Origin: Polaromonas sp.
Lineage (GTDB): Bacteria; Pseudomonadota; Gammaproteobacteria; Burkholderiales; Burkholderiaceae_C
DNA length: 16,587 nucleotides
Direction: 5' to 3'
Assembly (NCBI GenBank): GCA_028292345.1
Contig: JAQGMN010000005.1
Coordinates: 1 to 16,587 of the forward strand
Part shown: one piece after another, positions 6,440-13,356 of the stretch
How the letters are laid out: each line of letters opens with the position of its first letter
Position numbering within the stretch: position 1 is the first letter of the stretch
Made by a program: the position numbers and the translations under genes
The notes under the pieces: generated by a model
What the model was told of the DNA's origin: nothing
What the model saw: only the letters and a program-made list of their open reading frames with translations
Database searches by the model: none

Positions 6440-7672
6440 TCAGTCCGCAGCCCGCAACGCCAGCACCGCATTCGTTCCGCCAAAGGCAAACGAGCTCGAC
6501 AGCATGCTGCGCACCGCGACGCCCTCGCGGACCGCGTTGGGCACATAGTCCAGGTCGCATTGCGGATCGGCCTGCTGCAGGTGCATCGTCGGCAGCGCCA
6601 CCGAATGCTGCATCGCCATCAGCGACAGCACGCATTCCAGCGCCGACGCGGCGCCGAGCAGATGGCCGTGCAGCGCCTTGGTCGCGCTGACCGGAATGCG
6701 GGCCGCGCGGCCGCCGAACACGTCCTTGATCGCGGCGGTCTCGACGCCGTCGTTGGCCGGGGTGCCGGTGCCGTGGGCATTGATCGCATCCACCTCGCCT
6801 GCCGCCATGCCGGCCGACTGCAGCGCGGCGCGCAGGGCCGACGCCTGGCCTGCGGCGCTGGGCCGGGTGATGTGCCCGGTGTCGGTGAACAGGCCGTAAC
6901 CCGCCAGTTCGCCGTGAATCATGGCGCCGCGCGCCAGCGCACTGTCCCACGGCTCCAGCACCAGCAGGGCCGCGCCCTCGCCCAGCACCATGCCGCTGCG
7001 GTTAGCGGAAAAAGGCTTGCACGATGCAGACGGCTCGGCCGGGTCGACGCTGGCCACCGTCCGCAACGCCTCCCAGGCTTTCAGGGAACCGAAGGACAGC
7101 GGCGCCTCGGCGCCACCGGCCAGCGCGATGTCGATGTCGCCACGGGCCAGCCGCAGCCAGGCTTCGCCGATCGCCACGGCCGACGACGAGCAGGCGGTCG
7201 AATAGCTCAGGTTCGGCCCGCTCCAGTCGTGCTCGATGCCGATCCAGGCGGCCGGCGCATTGTGCATGCCCGTCAAGACCATGAAGGGCTTGATGCGGTC
7301 CGAATTCTCGCCGTACAGCGTCTGGTAGCCGTCGTCGATGCTGCCGATGCCGCCCATGCCGGTGCCGACGAAGACGCCGGCGCGGCGGCGCTCCGCCTCC
7401 GCCAGCGCAGGCCGCGCATCGGCCAGCGCCTGCCGGGCCGCCACCAGGGCGAACTGGCTGACGCGGTCGAGCATGCGCAGCCGGGGCGGGTCGAAATGGT
7501 CGGCGCCATTGAACGCCGCCGTGGCGCCCAGCGGCGCGGCCAGCCGGTGGGCGAACGGAAGCTCGAGCCGGCGAATGGCGGAACGGCCGGCGCGCGCCGC
7601 GGCGAACGCCTCTGCCGCGCTGTTTCCCAGGGGCGACACCACGCCCATGCCGGTGACGGCCACCCGCCTCAC
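6440..7672 (-). CDS. beta-ketoacyl-ACP synthase (FabF/KS type) of the type III PKS operon
   Basis: This 410-aa ketosynthase joins acyl and malonyl-ACP units by decarboxylative condensation. The full catalytic triad is present: Cys161 in 'NLSYSTACSSSAVAIGEA', His300 in 'INAHGTGTPANDGVE' and His335 in 'SATKALHGHLLGAAS'. These match the FabF Cys-His-His set, so it looks active and is not a chain-length-factor partner. The start is a GTG at 7672 that overlaps the ACP stop by 4 nt (GTGA), so translation is coupled to the ACP. It is the last gene of the operon. A housekeeping FabF role is unlikely, because the fab cluster genes fabG, fabD and acpP are not here. It more likely builds or extends the acyl starter for the type III PKS, or acts after it. 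The exact substrate is unknown. Confidence 0.9.
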   Translation of the reverse strand: MRRVAVTGMGVVSPLGNSAAEAFAAARAGRSAIRRLELPFAHRLAAPLGATAAFNGADHFDPPRLRMLDRVSQFALVAARQALADARPALAEAERRRAGVFVGTGMGGIGSIDDGYQTLYGENSDRIKPFMVLTGMHNAPAAWIGIEHDWSGPNLSYSTACSSSAVAIGEAWLRLARGDIDIALAGGAEAPLSFGSLKAWEALRTVASVDPAEPSASCKPFSANRSGMVLGEGAALLVLEPWDSALARGAMIHGELAGYGLFTDTGHITRPSAAGQASALRAALQSAGMAAGEVDAINAHGTGTPANDGVETAAIKDVFGGRAARIPVSATKALHGHLLGAASALECVLSLMAMQHSVALPTMHLQQADPQCDLDYVPNAVREGVAVRSMLSSSFAFGGTNAVLALRAAD

Positions 7673-7983
7673 GGCACGGGGAACGAAGTGGCTTGCGGCA
7701 AGGCGGCCGGCGGCGCGACGCCCGGCGCAGCCGCCTGGGCCTGCTGACTGGCGACCAGTTCATCGATGAAGCGCACCACGTCGCCGAGGGTCAGCAGCTG
7801 CACCGGCTCGGGAGGCAGGCTGATGCCGAACTCGTCCTCTATATTGAACAACAGGTCGGCAACGCCCAGCGAATCGATGCCCAGGGCTTCGAGTGGCGCG
7901 TCGGGGGTGAGCTGTCCGGCTTCCAGCTTGTAGTCATTCATCAGGATGGCGCTGAGCCGGTCGAGCGTCGCGGTGCTTGGCAT
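7669..7983 (-). CDS. acyl carrier protein with Ala/Pro-rich C-terminal tail
   Basis: This 104-aa phosphopantetheine-binding carrier protein carries the attachment motif 'LEALGIDSLGVADLLFNIED', with Ser38 in the DSL triplet. It also has the acidic helix II 'IEDEFGISLP' expected of ACPs. The carrier domain ends near residue 77 ('VRFIDELV'). The last ~27 residues are an Ala/Pro/Gln-rich tail that standard 78-aa ACPs lack. The ATG at 7983 has AAAGGA a few bases upstream, inside the 14-nt gap after the oxidoreductase. The stop overlaps the ketosynthase start. It is presumably a dedicated carrier for acyl chains passed to the ketosynthase or to the type III PKS. It would need a phosphopantetheinyl transferase from elsewhere. 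Confidence 0.92.
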   Translation of the reverse strand: MPSTATLDRLSAILMNDYKLEAGQLTPDAPLEALGIDSLGVADLLFNIEDEFGISLPPEPVQLLTLGDVVRFIDELVASQQAQAAAPGVAPPAALPQATSFPVP

Positions 7984-7997
7984 GTCTTTCCTTTGCG

Positions 7998-9287
7998 TTA
8001 TCCAGGGTCACGATGGAATAAGGCTGCGGCGGGCCTGGTGCACCGTGCGGCGCCCGCAGCGAGCCAGCTGGCCGTGGCCGGACTGATGGCGCAGCGGACC
8101 TTGCCGGCCCGGCGCGCGACCTGCTTCAGCAGCGCGGGCCAGCGGTCCAGCAACCCCAGCCATGGCGCTGTCAGGCCGGGCCGCATGGCCAGGTGGGCAA
8201 GGCCTGCGGCCAGGCGAAGGCGCGGCGCGAAATGCCGGCGCCATTCGTCCGCATAGCGGCGGCGGACGCCCGACTGCCAGGCGGCGTTCGCCAGGCCATC
8301 GCGCCGACCGGGATGCAGCAGCTGCCCACACAGCAGCCAGGCGGACTGCACGGCCATGCTCATGCCTTCGCCGATGATGGGATGCGCCTCGCCCGCCGCA
8401 TTGCCGATGCGAAACAGCGCGTCGTCGGCACGCAGCCTGATGCCCGGATCGATCGGCCCGGTGGCCAGCCAGGCGCCTTCGCGCTGCGCCGGCCCCAGCG
8501 CCTGCGCCACGCCGAGGCAGGCGTGCTTCAGAATGGCCTCGACCGCGTCGCCCGCGCTCAGGCCCGGGTGCAGGCGGCGGCAGGCTTCAAGCCGGTCCTC
8601 CCGGATGCAGCAGGCCAGCGTGGTGATGCCCTGGTCGGCCAGCACCATGCCGCCATAGCCGCCATCGAAAGACAGCACCGGCAGCAGGCCGGGCGCCAGG
8701 CGGGCATCGCGAAAATTGGCCTTGAAGGCAAACAGGTCGCCGGGCTGGCGCGCCAAGCGCCGTTCTTCCCGTCCCGTTGGCAGGGGCTCCCAGGAGCCGT
8801 GCGCGGCAATCAGCACCGGCGCGTGCAGACACTCCCGGTGGTCTGAACCGATGGCGCGGATTTCGCAGTTGTGGTCGCCCGCGCTTCCGCCGTGCGCCTG
8901 CACCGACCACGGCTGCAGCACCACCGCGCCGCTGGCACGGGCCTGCGCCAGCAGCAGCATGTCGAGCGTCTCGCGGCCCAGCGCCCTGCCCCAGGCGCGG
9001 TTCGGCGGATCGGCCGCCGGCAGGTCGGCGATCAGCGTGCGCTGCCCCTGCATCAGTGCAACCTGGCGCAGTTCCGGTCCGGCGCTGGCGTCGAATTGAG
9101 CGCCGATGCCCAGCGCGTCGAGCAGCGGCAGGTTGCTGGCCGCCAGGCATTCCCCGCAGACCTTGCGCCGGGGAAAGCGCTGCTTTTCCACCAGCGCCAC
9201 CGACCAGCCGGCCCGAGCCAGCAACGCGGCGGCGGTCGAGCCGGCCGGCCCGGCGCCCATGATGATGGCGTCGAAGCGGGTTTTCAT
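7998..9287 (-). CDS. FAD-dependent oxidoreductase (geranylgeranyl-reductase / PHBH-like superfamily)
   Basis: This is a 429-aa flavoprotein. The N-terminal Rossmann motif is 'AIIMGAGPAGSTAAALLARA' (residues 8-27), with the acidic ribose-binding residue at 'ALVEKQRF'. 'RKVCGECLAASNLP' follows at about 41-54. The second FAD motif, 'RIGNAAGEAHPIIGEGMSMA', is at about 293-312. This pattern fits the geranylgeranyl reductase and aromatic hydroxylase group of the PHBH superfamily. The C-terminal ~80 residues are Ala/Arg/Trp-rich and hydrophobic and may touch the membrane. The ATG at 9287 overlaps the methyltransferase stop (ATGA). In the Streptomyces srs operon a flavoprotein (SrsC) hydroxylates the alkylresorcinol made by a type III PKS, and an analogous ring oxidation to a quinone is the likely role. 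Halogenation or reduction cannot be excluded. Confidence 0.88.
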   Translation of the reverse strand: MKTRFDAIIMGAGPAGSTAAALLARAGWSVALVEKQRFPRRKVCGECLAASNLPLLDALGIGAQFDASAGPELRQVALMQGQRTLIADLPAADPPNRAWGRALGRETLDMLLLAQARASGAVVLQPWSVQAHGGSAGDHNCEIRAIGSDHRECLHAPVLIAAHGSWEPLPTGREERRLARQPGDLFAFKANFRDARLAPGLLPVLSFDGGYGGMVLADQGITTLACCIREDRLEACRRLHPGLSAGDAVEAILKHACLGVAQALGPAQREGAWLATGPIDPGIRLRADDALFRIGNAAGEAHPIIGEGMSMAVQSAWLLCGQLLHPGRRDGLANAAWQSGVRRRYADEWRRHFAPRLRLAAGLAHLAMRPGLTAPWLGLLDRWPALLKQVARRAGKVRCAISPATASWLAAGAARCTRPAAALFHRDPG

Positions 9288-10042
9288 GGCAGTGCTCCCG
9301 CTCCGCCCAGACCGCTGCGTCTGGCAGAAAAACAGTGGCTGAACAGGCCTGCCGAATATTCGCTGCTGGCCCAGAACAACCGGTCCCCGGGCCACAGCGC
9401 GCTGAGTTCCTGGCCGCAAAAACCGGCATGCACACTGAGCACGGCGTCGTTGCGCGTCACCGCATTGGCGCCCATCGCCCCGACCAGGTGGCTGCCTGCC
9501 AGGGCGAGCCCGGCGCGGCGCGGTTCGCAGGCCAGAAACCGCCGGGCGCGCGACTCGATCGCCGCCAGCAGCATGGCCAGCGCAGGGCCTTCGAAATGGT
9601 GCAGGAACAAACTGGCGACGATCACATCCCAGCGCGCGCTCGGCTCGCGCACGGCCGCCGGCGGGTTGGCGGCCCAGTCGAACACGTCGATGACCTGAGT
9701 GCTGGCGGTCCAGCCCAAACGCGCATACCCGTCAAGGGTGGAGCGGGTCACCAGGTCCTGGCGGTCCAGCAGCGTGATCTCAACTGCCGGCCAGCGCGGG
9801 CCCAGCGTGCGGGCGACGCCCAGCATCAGGCTGCCGTCGCCCGCGCCGAGTTCCAGCAGCCGAAGGGGCGCCGCCGCGGGACGCGAAACCACCAGGCGCT
9901 GGAGCGCCCGCGCCAGGATGCTGCGCGTTCCCATGAGCCGGTGGATGCGCTGGAGGTCGCGGCGTGAACGCATGGCGCAAGGATCGTCTTCAGCCAGCCC
10001 GTCGAGGGTTTCGGCGGCAACGATGCGCGGCAGGTTCGTCAT
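9284..10042 (-). CDS. class I SAM-dependent methyltransferase
   Basis: This 252-aa methyltransferase begins MTNLPRIVAAETLDGLAEDD. The SAM-binding motif I is 'LRLLELGAGDGSLMLGVA' (residues 60-77). The acidic residue that holds the SAM ribose is in 'ITLLDRQDLV' (about 93). 'WDVIVASLFLHHFEGPALAM' (138-157) is motif IV with the 'LHH' seen in UbiE-like and polyketide methyltransferases. The ATG at 10042 overlaps the stop of the type III PKS (ATGA), and its own stop overlaps the next start in the same way. In analogous operons (srsB, bpsB) the partner methyltransferase methylates the phenolic or pyrone product of the type III PKS. O-methylation is the best guess here, but C-methylation is possible. 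The exact target is not visible in the sequence. Confidence 0.88.
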   Translation of the reverse strand: MTNLPRIVAAETLDGLAEDDPCAMRSRRDLQRIHRLMGTRSILARALQRLVVSRPAAAPLRLLELGAGDGSLMLGVARTLGPRWPAVEITLLDRQDLVTRSTLDGYARLGWTASTQVIDVFDWAANPPAAVREPSARWDVIVASLFLHHFEGPALAMLLAAIESRARRFLACEPRRAGLALAGSHLVGAMGANAVTRNDAVLSVHAGFCGQELSALWPGDRLFWASSEYSAGLFSHCFSARRSGLGGAGALP

Positions 10043-11103
10043 GCGGACTTGACTTCCAGCAGGGCGCCATGGCAGCTGAAGCCGGCGCCGAAGGACGACA
10101 GCCACCACCATCCGTCGGGGGCGCGGTCCTGCAGCGCAGCCTGCAATACGAAATAGACGAAGGCGCTGGACAGGTTGCCGTACTCGCGAAGCATGGCCGC
10201 GCTGTAGCGCAAATCGGCGGGCGCAAGCTCCAGGCGGCGCTGCAGCGCCAGCAGCACATCGCGCCCGCCCGCATGCATGATCCAGGCGCTGATGTCCTGG
10301 CGCGCAAGACCGGCCCGGTGGAGCACGGCGCCCAGCACCTGCTGCGCATGATCGGCCGCCAGGGCCGGCACCTCCCGCGTCAAGATGTTGCGCAGCATGC
10401 CGGCGCGCTGCTCGAACTTCAGCGCATCGCGCCGGGACGGATCGAGCAGCGACGCGCTGTCCTTCCACTCGATGTGCCGGCCAGCCGCGCCAGGGCTGCG
10501 CGACAGCACCGCAGCGCCGGCGCCGTCGCCGAACAGGCAGGCGCTGATCAGCACGCCCGGGTCGTTGTCCAGGTACATCGCCGCGCTGCTGACCTCGACG
10601 CAGACCGACAGCACCCGCTCGCAGGCACCCGATCTGAGCAGCGCATGGCCCAGTTGCAGATTGGGCAGCGCCGCCGCGCAACCCTGGCCCACCAAATCGA
10701 AAGCCTGGACATCGCGCCGCAGGCCGAGTCGCTCGGCCACATGGCCCGACAGGCCGGGGCACAGGTAACCGGTGCAGGTGCTGACCACGACCCCATCGAT
10801 GTCCTGCGCCAGGCAGCCGGCGCTGGCCAGGGCCGTTGCCGCTGCCTCGGTGGCCAGAGCAGGCGCGTTGATCAAAAAACGCTGATGAAGGGTGTCGGGA
10901 TCGATGCAGAACACATCGGCCAGGGAATCGACGGCCAGACGACGCGCCTCGATGCCGTTGTCGCGCTGCAGGACAGTGCGCGCCACCAGGTGCGCCCGGG
11001 CATCGAGCCGTTCAAACCAGTCGGAATGCTGGAACGCGTCCAGGCAGTCGGCCTTCGTGTAGCGCGATGCAGGCGTTGCCGTTCCGGTTCCAAGAAAAAA
11101 CAT
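10039..11103 (-). CDS. type III polyketide synthase (chalcone/alkylresorcinol synthase family)
   Basis: This 354-aa homodimeric ketosynthase extends a CoA- or ACP-bound starter with malonyl-CoA and cyclises the chain. The Cys-His-Asn triad is complete: Cys142 in 'FDLVGQGCAAALPNLQLG', His277 in 'AWIMHAGGRDVLLALQ' and Asn310 in 'LREYGNLSSAFVYFVLQ'. 'CLFGDGAGAAVLSRS' (189-203) matches the family. The usual C-terminal GFGPG loop reads SFGAG here. The length is slightly shorter than plant chalcone synthases (about 390 aa) and fits bacterial enzymes. The ATG at 11103 has only a weak AAGG about 12 bases upstream. It is the first gene of the five-gene operon and overlaps the methyltransferase. The partner genes suggest a long-chain alkylresorcinol, alkylpyrone or quinone product. 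Confidence 0.93.
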   Translation of the reverse strand: MFFLGTGTATPASRYTKADCLDAFQHSDWFERLDARAHLVARTVLQRDNGIEARRLAVDSLADVFCIDPDTLHQRFLINAPALATEAAATALASAGCLAQDIDGVVVSTCTGYLCPGLSGHVAERLGLRRDVQAFDLVGQGCAAALPNLQLGHALLRSGACERVLSVCVEVSSAAMYLDNDPGVLISACLFGDGAGAAVLSRSPGAAGRHIEWKDSASLLDPSRRDALKFEQRAGMLRNILTREVPALAADHAQQVLGAVLHRAGLARQDISAWIMHAGGRDVLLALQRRLELAPADLRYSAAMLREYGNLSSAFVYFVLQAALQDRAPDGWWWLSSFGAGFSCHGALLEVKSA

Positions 11104-11180
11104 GGGTTAGCTTGCCTTGATGCAGGACAGGCTAGCAGGATACGACCTTTCGAAATGCGCCGCACAGCCATTGGGTGCCT

Positions 11181-11204
11181 CAGGCGGTAGGACAGTGCCG
11201 CCTG
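11181..11204. promoter_or_regulatory. inverted repeat upstream of the type III PKS operon
   Basis: CAGGCGG (11181-11187) and CCGCCTG (11198-11204) are perfect inverted arms with a 10-bp spacer. They lie about 80-100 bp upstream of the PKS start on the minus strand. The 17-bp centre-to-centre arm distance and the location suit an operator for a dimeric regulator. No regulator gene lies within the operon, so the binder, if any, is unknown. Confidence 0.3.
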
Positions 11205-11357
11205 GCGCATCGGCAGCGGGGCTGGCGGCCGACAGCCCATGAATGGGTTCAGGCCCTGTCCAGTTCTGCCGCGGCTTGTGCCGATGGCGGCAGGATCTTT
11301 CTTGCGCCAGCAGAAGCGTTCGCCCGGCCTGACTGAATAAAGCCGTTGCGCACGTGG

Positions 11358-11396
11358 TTCCGGGCTTCAGGCAGCAAAGCTGCCTGAAGCCCGGAA
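11358..11396 (-). terminator. perfect 18-bp hairpin downstream of the chitinase-like gene
   Basis: The 18-nt arm at 11358-11375 is the exact reverse complement of 11379-11396, leaving a 3-nt loop (AAA on the plus strand). It begins about 45 nt beyond the chitinase-like stop on the minus strand. The stem is strong enough to be a terminator or a 3'-end stabiliser. No T tract follows on the minus strand, so the termination mechanism is uncertain. Confidence 0.6.
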
Positions 11397-11440
11397 TCTT
11401 GATGATCAGTTATGGCTAAGGATGCAGGTATCTTCAAGCC

Positions 11441-12865
11441 CTAGCAGGCATACCGCGACCAGAAAAAAGTGCTGATGGTCGGGTTGTAGCCCGGGTTGGC
11501 GAAGTTGGCCTTGTACTTGTAGCCGTTGGAATAAGACACCACGCTGCCGGCAGCATATTGCCTGCCCTGTACCCAGGTGGTACTGCTGCAGGTCGGTGCT
11601 GGTGCTGGTGCCGGAGCGGGGACTGGCAACGGGGCCGGTGCAGGTGCAGGTGCAGGTGCAGGTGCAGAAGACACCGCGCAGATGTATTTGGACCAGTAGT
11701 AGGTGCTGATCGTCGGGTTGTACCCCGGATTGGCAAACTTGGCGATGTAGAGGCTGCCGTTTGTATAGCTCACGATGCTGCCGGCGGCATATTGCTTTCC
11801 CTGAACCCAGGCTGAACTGCTGCACGCAGGGGCTGGCGTGATCGTCGGTGCTGGCGTTGGTGTCGGTGCAGGTGTTGGTGCTGGAGTGGGCGTGGGCGCA
11901 ACAGAGCTATTGGCTGTCTTGAAGATGTTCAGGAACTGGTAGTTGGTCTGCGCGACGCCACTGAACGAGCCCAGATCGGTCGAGGCGTTCGTGGCTTGGG
12001 CCTGGTCGCGTTGAAATGACCAATAGGCCAGCAGGCCGATTCCATTGGCCTTGACGAAGTCTGCAATCGTTTTGGCATCGACCAGCGAGAACGTCGAGCC
12101 GTCGTCGTTCTTTCCGATCATCGGCGTCATTCCCATCATGGCGTGCAATTGCGCCTGGGTCTTGTTCGGATAGAGCGTTGCCATCTGGCTTGCCGTGGCA
12201 CGGAAAGTCATGATGGACGCCTGCGCCACCGTGGAAGGCACGACCATGGTCCGGAGGTTTTCAAGTCCGAAACTCATGGTCATCACATTGACCATGCTGA
12301 TCCGGACCCCTGCGGCGATGGTCGTCTTCAAGAGATTCATCGAATTGTCATCGACACCGCGAAGCCAGCCAGGCAGGGTGAAGGATGTATAGAGATCGGG
12401 GTACTTGGCCTGAAGGCGGACCAGCACACGCGTCCTGCGTGCGGTGCCTTCGGTATCCAGCAACTGATGCCCCTCGACGTCCCAGTCGATACGGCGGGTT
12501 CCGGAATCGACGATCAGTTTGTCCAGCAGATTGAAAAGCTGGTTGTCGTCCTTGCAGGCAATTTCTGCATATACACCGTTTTGTCCACCGAAAGAAATGA
12601 TGAGCCGGCCCCCTGCGCCGACATAAGTGCGTGCGTCCGGAAGCTTGTTCAGCAAATCCTGGTCAAGAGCGCAACTTCCCCTGGTGATGGCAAAGGCAAG
12701 CGTCGCGCTGTCCAGCCCTGCGACGCGTTTCGCCTCGGTCAAGGTGCCACCGCTCCACGCATGAAAGTACGGAGCAATTTCAAGTGCGCCGGCCGATTGG
12801 CCCAGGCTGAGCAACACCGCAGCCGTGACAGAAGCGGCAATCCGTGAGAAGTTACGATTTTTCAT
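11441..12865 (-). CDS. secreted GH18 chitinase-like protein with two C-terminal chitin-binding modules
   Basis: This 474-aa protein has four parts. Residues 1-27 form a Sec signal peptide (basic MKNRNFSR, hydrophobic core, cleavage near SAGA). Residues about 28-317 form a GH18 TIM barrel with 'RLIISFGGQNG' and the active-site strand 'RRIDWDVEG', where Glu131 is the likely acid catalyst. The first Asp of the classical DxxDxDxE is Arg here, while the last Asp and the Glu are kept. Two CBM5/12-like chitin-binding modules follow, at about 348-396 and 426-474. They start with CSSxxWVQGxQYAAG, end with YW/FW and a Cys, and are 36 of 49 residues identical. A Pro-Thr-Ala linker (323-346) and an Ala-Pro linker (400-425) separate the parts. 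The expected role is hydrolysis or binding of chitin outside the cell. GH18 lectins or other endoglycosidases are alternatives. Confidence 0.88.
   Translation of the reverse strand: MKNRNFSRIAASVTAAVLLSLGQSAGALEIAPYFHAWSGGTLTEAKRVAGLDSATLAFAITRGSCALDQDLLNKLPDARTYVGAGGRLIISFGGQNGVYAEIACKDDNQLFNLLDKLIVDSGTRRIDWDVEGHQLLDTEGTARRTRVLVRLQAKYPDLYTSFTLPGWLRGVDDNSMNLLKTTIAAGVRISMVNVMTMSFGLENLRTMVVPSTVAQASIMTFRATASQMATLYPNKTQAQLHAMMGMTPMIGKNDDGSTFSLVDAKTIADFVKANGIGLLAYWSFQRDQAQATNASTDLGSFSGVAQTNYQFLNIFKTANSSVAPTPTPAPTPAPTPTPAPTITPAPACSSSAWVQGKQYAAGSIVSYTNGSLYIAKFANPGYNPTISTYYWSKYICAVSSAPAPAPAPAPAPLPVPAPAPAPAPTCSSTTWVQGRQYAAGSVVSYSNGYKYKANFANPGYNPTISTFFWSRYAC
11444..11824 (-). repeat. tandem duplication of the chitin-binding module
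   Basis: The coding DNA for the two binding modules (11678-11824 and 11444-11590) is a tandem duplication separated by the linker-coding stretch. The two 49-aa units share 36 residues, with each copy bounded by a Cys at both ends. This points to an internal duplication within the gene. Confidence 0.75.
11637..11666 (-). repeat. hexanucleotide tandem repeat (GGTGCA)5 in the linker
   Basis: Five perfect copies of GGTGCA (plus strand) encode the Ala-Pro repeats of the linker between the two chitin-binding modules. The unit is a multiple of three, so copy-number change by slippage would alter linker length without shifting the frame. Confidence 0.85.
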
Positions 12866-12977
12866 AAATATCCATTCAAATGTAAAAGTTGTCCGAATTT
12901 CTTCAAACCTAAAACCAACTCAACCGTTTGTTTTCACTTTTTCTAAGTGATTTCGATCTACTCAACATCAGCCATGA

Positions 12978-13030
12978 AATTTGGTGAACCACCAAATTGA
13001 AATGCAGGTTTTGTTAAAACCTCATTTCAA
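12978..13030. other. two adjoining hairpins in the AT-rich region
   Basis: Hairpin 1 has 9-bp arms, AATTTGGTG (12978-12986) and CACCAAATT (12990-12998), with a 3-nt loop. Hairpin 2 has TTGAAATG plus AGGTTTT on the left (12997-13012, with one bulged C at 13005). The right arm is AAAACCT plus CATTTCAA (13016-13030), giving a 15-bp stem and a GTT loop. The two share two bases, so they could be alternatives. They lie about 110-165 bp upstream of the chitinase-like start. Roles as operators, leader RNA structure or a terminator are all possible. Confidence 0.55.
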
Positions 13031-13196
13031 GCTCAACACTTGAATGAATATTAATAGGTAACCAACAAACTCAAATTTACATATTTATTGAAAATTATTC
13101 GTATATGACTACAAAAAATGTAGGCAAATTCTTACAATGTGACCAATTTTTTAGAAATTTTTCGGTAAGTTTTTGAAATTGACAGGCAACTTTGAG

Positions 13197-13325
13197 ATGA
13201 GCAATCCTTCTCCAAAAAAGCCAAACCCGCAGGAAAATCTACCGATTCAGGCAATCAAAAGGATGGCTTTCATGAAGGAAATTCATTTGCAAAATCGGTT
13301 TCCTAACAAAATTCAAATTCGTTAA
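13197..13325 (+). CDS. possible 42-aa small protein in the AT-rich region
   Basis: An ATG frame gives a 42-residue basic peptide beginning MSNPSPKKPNPQENLPIQAI and ending NKIQIR before a TAA. Its base composition is richer in G and C than the DNA around it, which is the main reason to list it. The only ribosome-site-like sequence is AGG about 11 bases upstream. No family is recognised and no hydrophobic segment is present. It may well be a chance frame. Confidence 0.2.
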   Translation: MSNPSPKKPNPQENLPIQAIKRMAFMKEIHLQNRFPNKIQIR

Positions 13326-13356
13326 CAAACATGCAAAATTAAATCATTTTGTAATT

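Larger units (their letters stand above)
11104..11440. other. intergenic region between PKS operon and chitinase-like gene
   Basis: Both flanking genes lie on the minus strand. This stretch therefore holds the PKS-operon promoter and the chitinase-like gene's terminator zone. I see no convincing gene. A 62-codon frame (11249-11437, minus) has no ribosome site and no recognisable motif. Distinct elements are listed separately: an inverted repeat at 11181-11204 and a long hairpin at 11358-11396. On the minus strand GTATCCT (about 11145-11139) could be a -10 box for the PKS operon, without a clear -35. Confidence 0.6.

Noticed and set aside
6560..7747. 395-codon plus-strand frame opposite the ketosynthase
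   Set aside because: It is an antisense shadow, very rich in Arg/Gln/His/Ala, with no ribosome site or motif.
9284..10762. Long reading of the methyltransferase frame from 10762
   Set aside because: The extra N-terminal ~240 residues are a shadow of the type III PKS gene. The ATG at 10042 overlapping the PKS stop gives a normal methyltransferase N-terminus.
11249..11437. 62-codon minus-strand frame in the PKS/chitinase gap
   Set aside because: It spans the perfect 18-bp hairpin, lacks a ribosome site and has no motif.
11637..11895. Short tandem repeats as a CRISPR array
   Set aside because: The units are 6-bp coding repeats for Ala-Pro or Thr-Pro linkers, with no unique spacers.
13179..13184. 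Perfect TTGACA as a -35 box
   Set aside because: No acceptable -10 box lies 16-18 bp downstream, and in AT-rich DNA such hexamers arise easily.
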